Positions 29,830-35,957 of a DNA stretch of 35,957 nt are shown one piece after another; position 1 is the stretch's first letter, and each line of letters starts with the position of its first letter. The notes under the pieces were generated by a model. It was not told the origin of the DNA. It did no database searches and saw nothing but the letters and a program-made list of their open reading frames with translations. A program made the translations under genes and the position numbers. The stretch comes from Pseudonocardia kujensis (lineage in GTDB: Bacteria; Actinomycetota; Actinomycetes; Mycobacteriales; Pseudonocardiaceae), in NCBI RefSeq assembly GCF_021283305.1, contig NZ_JAJSOK010000076.1, positions 1-35,957 of the forward strand, read 5' to 3'.

Positions 29830-30734
29830 ACGGGCAGGGCGGAGAGCAGGGCGAGCAGCGTCCGGGTGGCCGGGACGGCGACGCCGTGCCGTTCGGCCAG
29901 CCGCACCACCGCGCCGAGGATGCCGTCGTGCTCGAGCGGCCGGCCCGCCTCGCGGTCCTGCAGCATCGACGAGGTGGCCCCCACGGGCAGGCCCTGCAGC
30001 CAGGCCAGCGTCTCCGGGACCACGGCGTCGGGCAGGTCGGCGCCCTCCGCCCGTCCGACCGCGACGGTCTCCCGCAGCAGGTCCTCGGCCAGCGCCGCCA
30101 CCCGCGGCTCGCGCAGCACCTCGACCCGCCGGCCGGTCAGCGCGGTGACCGGGTTGGCCACGACGTTGGTCAGCAGCTTCCGCCAGGCCGCGCCCAGGAA
30201 GTCCGCCGAGACCTCGGCCCGGACCCCGGCCCCGGCGAACAGCGCGGCGGCCGTGCGGCCGGCACCGTCGTCGGGCAGGACGAGCTCCCGCTCGGTGTAG
30301 CGGGCGTGCACGCGCCCGGGGCCGGTGCGCTCGGCGTTGATGTAGACCAGTGCCGGGGCGAGCCGGTCCGCCGGCAGCACGCCGGCGAGCCGCTCGCGGT
30401 GGTCCACGCCGTTCTGGGCCGCCACGAGCAGGCTCCCGGGGCCGGCGAGGGCGGCGAGCCAGGGCGCGGCCGACGGCGTCTGGTGGATCTTGGTGGCGAG
30501 CACGAGCCAGCGCGCGGGGGCGACGTCGTCCGGATCGGCCGCCCAGCGGACGGGCACCCGGCGGGTGCCACGGTCGTCGGTCAGCTCGACGTCGCGGCGT
30601 GCCGCCGCCCCGCGGCCCCGCCCGCACAGCACGACGTCGCGCCCGCTCTCGGCGAGCCGGGCGGCCAGCGCGGTGCCGATCGCCCCGGGGCCCACCACCG
30701 CGACCGTGTCGTGCGTCTCGTCCACGGTCCCCAC
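29826..30734 (-). CDS. Ketopantoate reductase-like oxidoreductase (ApbA/PanE family)
   Basis: A 302-residue NADP-dependent reductase. The Rossmann motif is VVGPGAIGTALAARLAESG near the N-terminus (GxGxxG), with LCGRGR for NADP phosphate. ATKIHQT carries the catalytic-type Lys, AAQNGVDH the Asn region, and AAWRKLLTNVVANPVTALTGR is the typical PanE central helix with its Lys and Asn. The C-terminal domain ends with RPLEHDGILGAVVRLAERHGV. It may be the true pantothenate enzyme (2-dehydropantoate 2-reductase) or a relative; no pan genes are nearby. GTG 30734 is chosen for GAGGG 7 nt upstream. Confidence 0.88.
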   Translation of the reverse strand: MGTVDETHDTVAVVGPGAIGTALAARLAESGRDVVLCGRGRGAAARRDVELTDDRGTRRVPVRWAADPDDVAPARWLVLATKIHQTPSAAPWLAALAGPGSLLVAAQNGVDHRERLAGVLPADRLAPALVYINAERTGPGRVHARYTERELVLPDDGAGRTAAALFAGAGVRAEVSADFLGAAWRKLLTNVVANPVTALTGRRVEVLREPRVAALAEDLLRETVAVGRAEGADLPDAVVPETLAWLQGLPVGATSSMLQDREAGRPLEHDGILGAVVRLAERHGVAVPATRTLLALLSALPV

Positions 30735-30794
30735 GCTAGTTCCCTCGCTCACGACCGCGTGACGACCCAGTTTCGCACTGCAAGGATGAAACCA

Positions 30795-32036
30795 GTGACC
30801 GCCACGCACGAAACTCCCGCTCCCGACCGTGTCCCCGACCGTGTCCCCGACCGCGCCGCACCGCCGCCCCGGGCCGTCGCCCCCGCCCTGCTCGTCGCGG
30901 CGATCCTGCTGCTCGCGCTCAACCTGCGCGGCCCGATCGTCGCCGTCTCGCCGGTCACCGAGGCGATCCGCGCCGACCTGGGGATCGACGCCGGCACGGC
31001 CGGCCTGCTCACCAGCCTGCCCGTCCTGTGCTTCGGGCTGGCGACCCCGCTGGCGTCGGCGCTGCTCGCGCGCACCGGTCTCGGCCGCGGGGTGCTGGTC
31101 GCCCTCGGCGTGCTGCTCGCCGGCACGGTGGTGCGGTCCCTCGACGGGCTGCCGGCCGCGATCGCCGGGACCCTGCTCATCGGCGCGGCCATCACGGTCG
31201 GCAACGTGGCGGTGCCGGTGGTCATCGGCCGCGACCTCCCGCGGCAGGCGGGTGCCGTGCTCGGGATGTACACGGCCGCGCTGAACATCGGCTCGATGAT
31301 CACCCTGTCGTTGACGGTCCCGATCGCCGGCGCGACCGACTGGCGGTTCGCGCTGGCGTCGTGGGGTGTGCTGGTGGTGGTCGCCGCAGGCGTGTGGTGG
31401 TGGGCCACCCGGTCGCTGGGCACGGGCACGCCCGCGGGCGCGACCGGCGCCGAGACCTCGTCGGCCGGGCCGGTCTGGTGGCGCCGCCCGGTGGTCTGGG
31501 GTCTCACGATCGCGTTCGCCGGGCAGGCCTTCGCCTACTACGGCGTCACCGCCTGGCTGCCGCTGCTGCTCGGCGACGAGCTCGGGATGAGCGAGACGGC
31601 GGCGGGCGTCAGCTCGTCGGTCTTCCAGGTCGCGGCGATCGTCGGCGCCTTCGGTGTCCCGGTGCTGCTGCGGCTCTGCCCCTCGCCCCGGATCGTCGTG
31701 GCCGTGGTCTGCGCGGCGTGGGCCGCGCTGCCCCTCGGCCTTCTGCTCGCCCCGCAGGACTGGGCGGTGTGGTGCGCGCTGGGCGGGGCCGCGCAGGGCG
31801 GCGGGATCACCGTCATCTTCTCGCTGGTCGTGCGCAAGGCCCGCGACCTGACCGAGAACCGCCGCATGTCCGCGCTGGTCCAGGGCGGCGGCTACACGGT
31901 CGCCGCGACCGGACCGGCGGTCGTGGGCGCGGTGCACGAGGCGACCGGCGGGTGGTCCGGGCCGCTCCTCGTGGTGCTCGCCGCGGTTCTCGTCCTGTTC
32001 ACGGCGGGTCTCGCCGCCTCCGGCCGCACGCCCTGA
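30795..32036 (+). CDS. MFS transporter, CynX/NimT (cyanate/nitroimidazole) type
   Basis: A 413-residue twelve-helix major facilitator. ALNLRGPIVAVSPV in the first helix followed by TAGLLTSLPVLCFGLATPLAS is characteristic of the CynX/NimT subgroup; QAFAYYGVTAWLPLLL and GITVIFSLVVRKA belong to the second half. The substrate cannot be assigned. A short repeat VPDR VPDR lies in the cytoplasmic N-terminus. GTG 30795 has AAGGA 8 nt upstream; ATG 30786 is an in-frame alternative with poorer spacing. The gene diverges from the PanE-like gene, 60 bp apart. Confidence 0.87.
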   Translation: MTATHETPAPDRVPDRVPDRAAPPPRAVAPALLVAAILLLALNLRGPIVAVSPVTEAIRADLGIDAGTAGLLTSLPVLCFGLATPLASALLARTGLGRGVLVALGVLLAGTVVRSLDGLPAAIAGTLLIGAAITVGNVAVPVVIGRDLPRQAGAVLGMYTAALNIGSMITLSLTVPIAGATDWRFALASWGVLVVVAAGVWWWATRSLGTGTPAGATGAETSSAGPVWWRRPVVWGLTIAFAGQAFAYYGVTAWLPLLLGDELGMSETAAGVSSSVFQVAAIVGAFGVPVLLRLCPSPRIVVAVVCAAWAALPLGLLLAPQDWAVWCALGGAAQGGGITVIFSLVVRKARDLTENRRMSALVQGGGYTVAATGPAVVGAVHEATGGWSGPLLVVLAAVLVLFTAGLAASGRTP

Positions 32037-32212
32037 GCCATTGCCGACCTGGTCCGGCCGGCGAGGACGAGGATCTGCACGGCGTTCGACCAGGGCGGTT
32101 CACCCCGGACGGGCTTCTGGCGCGGCGGTCGTGCGCGGCCATTCGGCATGACCCGTTCGTGCAGGAGTTCGTCGGCGGCGGGACTGTCGAACCGTAGGGG
32201 ACGAGCACCACC
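32037..32212. other. Intergenic stretch with no supported gene
   Basis: A plus-strand reading frame stays open to a TAG at 32195-32197 (ending HDPFVQEFVGGGTVEP). It has no start of its own and matches no family I recognise; it may be the eroded end of a lost gene. GTAGGGGACG just before 32213 could serve as a ribosome site for the next gene. Confidence 0.3.
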
Positions 32213-33040
32213 ATGACCGTCATGGCATCACTCGAGCCCCGGCCGTTGCGGTTCGGAGTCGTCGCTCCGATCACCACCGATCTGGCGACCTGGCGCGATC
32301 ACCTGCTCGGCCTGGCCGACAGCGGTTACTCGACGATCTTGATGCCGGACGTGCCGCAGTGGCATCCGGCACCGGGCCCGGCGCTCGCCGTCGCAGCAAC
32401 ACTCACCGACCTGCGAGTGGGTACCTGGGTGTACGCGTCCCCCGTGCGGCCGCCGTGGAGCACCGCATGGGAGGCGCACTCGTTGTCCGTGCTCACGAAC
32501 GGTCGTTTCGAGATGGGCATCGGCACCGGCCGGCCCGGGATCGCCGACCAGCTCCGCGACCTGGGCCTGCCGGTCGCGCCCGTGAGTGAACGCGCAGGTC
32601 AGGTGCGTGAGGCCGTCATGGCCTTGCGAGAGCTCGACGGCCCCGACCTGCACACTCCGGTGGTCATGGCAGTGGGTGGCCCGAAGGCGCAGGCGGTGGC
32701 TGCCGAGCTCGCCGACACGGTGACCTTCGTGATGCCGCAGACCGAGACGCGCACCGAGACGGCGCAACGGATCCAGCAGTTCGACAACCGTCGCGACGTC
32801 GAACTGGCACTGCACGTGCCCGTGATCGGCGACTCGGTCGCTCCGTTCATGGCCGGCCCCGACACGGATACCGCCGCCGTCCGGGCCGCGGACTCGCTGG
32901 CGTTCCTCCCCGCTGATCCTCCGGCCGCGGCCGAGGAGATCCGACGCCGACGCGAGGAGCACGGCTTCTCCTACTTCGTGTTCGGCGCTGACGTCGCCGG
33001 TCCTCTCGCGCCGGTCGTCGCCGAGCTGGCCGGACGGTAG
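32213..33040 (+). CDS. LLM-class flavin/F420-dependent oxidoreductase
   Basis: A 275-residue luciferase-like monooxygenase-fold protein. Family features include RFGVVAPITTDLATWRDHL, SGYSTILMPDVPQWHPAPG, ALAVAATLTDLRVGTWVYASPVRPP, and NGRFEMGIGTGRPGIADQL, the usual cofactor-phosphate loop. In actinobacteria such proteins often use coenzyme F420 but FMN cannot be excluded. The coding style contains more A/T-ending codons than the neighbours, and a transposase remnant follows, so horizontal arrival is plausible. The first ATG is taken; ATG 32222 is possible too. Confidence 0.85.
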   Translation: MTVMASLEPRPLRFGVVAPITTDLATWRDHLLGLADSGYSTILMPDVPQWHPAPGPALAVAATLTDLRVGTWVYASPVRPPWSTAWEAHSLSVLTNGRFEMGIGTGRPGIADQLRDLGLPVAPVSERAGQVREAVMALRELDGPDLHTPVVMAVGGPKAQAVAAELADTVTFVMPQTETRTETAQRIQQFDNRRDVELALHVPVIGDSVAPFMAGPDTDTAAVRAADSLAFLPADPPAAAEEIRRRREEHGFSYFVFGADVAGPLAPVVAELAGR

Positions 33041-33133
33041 TTCGCCCCTCGACCGGGACACCAGGCCAATCGCGACGGCGGCGCGGAGCGTGACCGTGCC
33101 GCAGCACCACCGCCCACGCCCATCGCCGCGGAC

Positions 33134-33256
33134 CTCGCGAACGGGCCGACGCCCGAACCGAAGAACTGGCGCGTCCTGCGCAAGATCCGCTCCGGCCCGA
33201 ACACCGCCGACGAGCTCATCGCCGCAGTTCGGACCCTCGTGATCGCCAACAGCTGA
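33134..33256 (+). pseudogene. Remnant of a DDE transposase C-terminus
   Basis: Reading plus-strand codons that end at TGA 33254-33256 gives KNWRVLRKIRSGPN, then ADELIAAVRTLVIANS. The pattern K-x-W-R-[VI]-L-R-[KR]-[VI]-R followed by an amphipathic helix resembles the C-terminal end of IS5-group (DDE_Tnp_4-type) transposases. The frame is open back to the stop of the oxidoreductase but has no start and no catalytic core. No inverted repeats or target duplication were found. The identification rests on this short pattern only. Confidence 0.45.
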
Positions 33257-33488
33257 TCGGGATGGCAGAGGTTCCCCGACCCTTTTTCGGGCTCCACGTA
33301 TCCGACGGCGGCCCGCCCTGCTCTTTCCCGGCGTGGGGGAGGGTGCCGCCGGGCCGGGGCCGAGGGGGTGGCGCAGAAGCGGGCCGGGGGTCCCGTGTCT
33401 GCGACCGCCCCGGCCCGTCGGGTCCCCGCGGCCCGGCCGCGCCTCGGGCGGGTCGACCTGCTGGACCAGGAGGCCCGGGCTGAATACC
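33257..33488. other. Intergenic region before the AAA regulator
   Basis: No gene is supported. A 17-bp direct repeat, GACCGCCCCGGCCCGTC, occurs at 33403-33419 and again at 33500-33516 across the start codon of the next gene. A weak hairpin CCCGA/TCGGG lies near 33280, with TTTTT in its loop. Confidence 0.4.
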
Positions 33489-35957
33489 GTGCGCAGAGTG
33501 ACCGCCCCGGCCCGTCCGCCCCTGATCGGGCGCACCGACGAGCTGCGGTCCCTCGTCGAGCTGTTCGAGGCGGCCCGCATCGGCACGCCGGGGGTCGCGC
33601 TCGTCTCGGGGGAGGCGGGCGTCGGGAAGTCCCGGCTGGTCGCCGAGCTGGTCGACCGGGCCGGCCGGTCCGGAGCCGTGGTGCTCGCCGGTGCGGCGGT
33701 CGACGTGGGGGAGAGCCCGCCGCTGTTGCCGCTCACGCTCGCGGTGCGGACGCTGGCCCGCGAACCCGCCGGCCGGGCGATCCTCGAGCCGTGGCGGGGC
33801 GAGCTGGAGGCCCTCGGGCTGCTGCCGCCGGCGCCCGGCGGCGCCGTGCAGGCCGTCCCGCACCACCTCGACACGGCCGGCCGGGTCCTGCTCGGGCTCG
33901 CCGCCGACCGGCCGGTCCTGCTGGTCGTCGAGGACGTCCAGTGGGCCGACCGCGCCACCCGCGACCTGCTCTCCTACCTCACGGCGATCATGCTCGACGC
34001 ACAGCTGCTCGTCGTCGTCACGCATCGCGAGGGCGGGGGTTCGCCCGGGCTCGACGAACTCGGCCTCGGCGGACTGCGGCGGCATCCGCGCGTGCGTGGC
34101 CTGCCCCTCGGTCCGCTCGACCGCGAGGCGATCGCCGAGCTGGTGGCACGCGAGCCGCTGCCGGACACCGGCGTCGAGGACCCGGTCGAGCTCGTGTGGC
34201 AGCGCTCCCGGGGCAACGCGTTCATCGCCGAGGAGACCGTCCGCGCGCTGCGCGACCGCGACCCGATGGCGGTCTCGGGCACCCTGCGCGACCTCGTGCT
34301 CGGGCGGGTGCGGGCGCTGCCCGAGGACGCGCGCACCGTGGTCCGGGCGCTGTCGGTCGCCGAGGGCGCCGTCTCGCACGAGCTCGCGCAGCTGGTCACC
34401 GGCCTGCCGCCGGACCGGCTGCTCACCGCCGTCCGGCACGTCGTCGAGGAGGGCTCGGTCGTCCTCGACGGGCCCGGGGCCGAGGGCGGCGACGACGGCT
34501 ACCGGCTGCGCCACGGGCTGGCCGTCGACGTCGTGTCGGCGGACCTGCTGCCCGCCGAGCGCCGCGACCTGCACCGCCGGTACGCCGCGGCGCTCGCCGA
34601 GCTGACGGCCGGTGGCGACCGGTCGGCCGTCGCCGCGCTGCTCGCCCACCACTGGGACCGGGCGGGCGACGACGCGCGGGCCCTGACCGCGGCCGCCGAC
34701 GCCGCGAGCGCCGCCGAGCGCGTGCACGGCTACGCCGACGCCTACCGACACTGGCGCCGGGTCGCCGACCTGGTCGCGGGGCGCGCCTCCGCGCCGGCCC
34801 GGCCGGCGCCCGAACCCGTCGTCCCGGTCGGTCTGGACCGGCCGGCCAGCCTGGAGCGCGCGGCCGAGGCCGCGCACCTGGCCGGCGAGCACGACGCCGC
34901 CGTCAGCGTGCTGCAGGAGCGGATCGGGCTCACCGCCCCCGCCGAACCCCGGCGGGCCACGCTCGTCGCCCGGCTCGGCGACTACCTCCTCGCGGCGGGT
35001 CGGGGTGTGGAGGCCGAGGGCGCCTACCGGGAGGCGCTGCGGCTGGGCGGGGAGGCGCACGTCGCGCTGCTGGCCGGGCACGCGGAGGCGCTGCAGGCCG
35101 CGGGCCGGTTCGCCGACGCCCGCGACGAGGCCACCCGCGCGCTGGAGGCTGCCCGGCACGCCGGCACGCTCGACGAGCAGGCGCGCGTGCTCGTGACGCT
35201 CGGCTTCAGCCTCGCCTACCTGGAGGACACCCAGGCCGGCGCGGCCGCGCTGGCCGAGGGGCTGCGCGTGGCCGAGGCGAGCGGCTCGCCCGCCGTGCTC
35301 GGCAGCGCCTACCACCGGCGAGCAGAGCTCCTCTCCGGGCCGCTGAACGCGCTCTCCGAGGGCATCGACCTCGCCCTGGCCGGCGCGGAACGGCTCACCG
35401 AGCTGGGGCTGGGCCGCACGCACGGCGTCCGGCTGCTCGCGCTCGCCGCCAACGGCCAGTTCCGCTGCGGGCGCTGGGACGAGGCCGTCGAGGTGATCGA
35501 CCAGGCGTTCCGGGCGCGGCCGTCGGGCAGCGAGGCGCTGGACATCCGGCTGTCCCGCGGCCGGATGCGGGTCGGGCGCGGGGACCTCTCCGGGGCCGCC
35601 GAGGACCTCGACGCGGTCGCGATGCTGGCCCACGACACCGTGGGCGCGCGCTACCGCGTCCCGCTGCTCACCCTGCGCGCCGGCCTGGACATGTTCCTCG
35701 GGCGGCCGGAGCAGGCCGTGGGGCACACCGTCGCCGGGCTCGACGCGCTCGAGAGCGGCCACGACGACGTCTGGCTCGAGGCCCCGCTCATCTGGCACGG
35801 GCTGCGCGCCCACGCCGAGACCGTGCGGCTGGACCGGCCCCCGCCGGACGGCGAGGTCGTGGACCGGCTCCGGGAGTCCGGCGCCGGGCTGCACGACCGG
35901 GCCCGGCGGGCGGTACCGATGGTCGCCGGCCTGGTCGGGGTGTTCGCACAGATGTGC
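33489..35957 (+). CDS. AAA-ATPase/TPR regulator (MalT/LuxR-like), cut by window end
   Basis: The frame is open for 823 codons to the last base. It begins with an ATPase module: PLIGRTDELRSLVELF, Walker A GEAGVGKSRL (41-50), Walker B LLVVEDVQWAD (144-154), and the RGNAFIAEE sensor region. After about residue 350 it continues as repeated helical TPR-like units (LARLGDYLLAAGRGVEAEGA, ALLAGHAEALQAAGRFADARDEA, ANGQFRCGRWDEAVEVID). Proteins of this shape usually end in a LuxR HTH, here outside the window, so DNA binding is not shown. GTG 33489 is taken; GTG 33498 is in frame. AGGAGG lies 15 nt upstream of the first, a bit far. Confidence 0.82.
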   Translation, partial: MRRVTAPARPPLIGRTDELRSLVELFEAARIGTPGVALVSGEAGVGKSRLVAELVDRAGRSGAVVLAGAAVDVGESPPLLPLTLAVRTLAREPAGRAILEPWRGELEALGLLPPAPGGAVQAVPHHLDTAGRVLLGLAADRPVLLVVEDVQWADRATRDLLSYLTAIMLDAQLLVVVTHREGGGSPGLDELGLGGLRRHPRVRGLPLGPLDREAIAELVAREPLPDTGVEDPVELVWQRSRGNAFIAEETVRALRDRDPMAVSGTLRDLVLGRVRALPEDARTVVRALSVAEGAVSHELAQLVTGLPPDRLLTAVRHVVEEGSVVLDGPGAEGGDDGYRLRHGLAVDVVSADLLPAERRDLHRRYAAALAELTAGGDRSAVAALLAHHWDRAGDDARALTAAADAASAAERVHGYADAYRHWRRVADLVAGRASAPARPAPEPVVPVGLDRPASLERAAEAAHLAGEHDAAVSVLQERIGLTAPAEPRRATLVARLGDYLLAAGRGVEAEGAYREALRLGGEAHVALLAGHAEALQAAGRFADARDEATRALEAARHAGTLDEQARVLVTLGFSLAYLEDTQAGAAALAEGLRVAEASGSPAVLGSAYHRRAELLSGPLNALSEGIDLALAGAERLTELGLGRTHGVRLLALAANGQFRCGRWDEAVEVIDQAFRARPSGSEALDIRLSRGRMRVGRGDLSGAAEDLDAVAMLAHDTVGARYRVPLLTLRAGLDMFLGRPEQAVGHTVAGLDALESGHDDVWLEAPLIWHGLRAHAETVRLDRPPPDGEVVDRLRESGAGLHDRARRAVPMVAGLVGVFAQMC

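Noticed and set aside
27391..30627. Long minus-strand open frame opposite nhaA and across ROK
   Set aside because: It has no domain of its own; nhaA on the plus strand and the ROK gene in another frame explain the region.
32087..32197. Small gene ending HDPFVQEFVGGGTVEP
   Set aside because: No start codon with a ribosome site in a sensible place and no recognisable family; left as intergenic remnant.
33216..35894. Long minus-strand open frame opposite the AAA regulator
   Set aside because: Its composition is that of a GC-skewed antisense shadow, while the plus strand shows Walker A, Walker B and TPR-like units.
1..35957. tRNA or rRNA genes, integrase attachment sites, toxin-antitoxin or phage-defence genes
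   Set aside because: Looked for on both strands; no cloverleaf, rRNA-like stretch, integrase or defence-family motif was found.

Overview
The window is very GC-rich DNA from a high-GC actinobacterium. The gene order aroC-aroK-aroB-aroQ-pepQ-efp-nusB is the classic actinobacterial arrangement. GTG starts are frequent, several promoters look leaderless, and a squalene/hopene operon, a PucR-type regulator and an Rv1733c-like membrane protein are present. Taken together this points to the Pseudonocardiaceae, probably a Pseudonocardia-like genus; that placement is inference from gene content and style, not from a marker gene.

Layout. (1) 1-5993: shikimate genes (the end of aroC, then aroK, aroB, aroQ), a metallo-beta-lactamase-fold hydrolase inserted on the other strand, pepQ, efp and nusB. 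(2) 5994-12342: an accessory lipid-type region. It holds an SDR oxidoreductase, a DMT-family membrane protein, a protein fusing an MGDG-synthase-like glycosyltransferase to a wax-ester-synthase/DGAT acyltransferase, a second divergent MGDG-synthase-like glycosyltransferase, and a VC0807-like membrane protein. Three arrays of near-perfect 24-bp palindromes, phased at 41 or 42 bp, sit in its intergenic gaps. (3) 12435-21660: a tight minus-strand hopanoid operon, hpnC-hpnD-hpnE-polyprenyl synthase-shc-(hpnG::ispH fusion)-hpnH, ending at a large nested inverted repeat. A PucR-family regulator diverges from its start. (4) 23079-28397: an Rv1733c-like membrane protein, galT-galK-ychJ-like (minus), a GNAT acetyltransferase and a ROK-family regulator. 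(5) 28546-32036: the NhaA antiporter, a ketopantoate-reductase-like enzyme and a CynX/NimT-type MFS transporter. (6) 32037-35957: a probably acquired LLM flavin/F420 oxidoreductase, a transposase remnant, and a large AAA-ATPase/TPR regulator cut by the window end.

How it works together. HpnC, HpnD and HpnE would make squalene from farnesyl diphosphate supplied by the polyprenyl synthase. Shc cyclises squalene to hopene, HpnH adds adenosine and the HpnG half of the fusion removes adenine. The IspH half would feed C5 precursors into the same operon. The two neighbouring glycosyltransferases, one carrying its own acyltransferase, suggest an acylated glycolipid made beside the hopanoids, with galTK perhaps supplying galactose; these links are inference.

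The most unusual items are the glycosyltransferase-WS/DGAT fusion, the HpnG-IspH fusion, the in-frame 33-bp tandem repeats inside hpnD, the phased palindrome arrays, and a palindromic element that appears to act as a -10 box in both directions between the hydrolase gene and pepQ. No rRNA, tRNA, CRISPR array or intact insertion sequence was seen.
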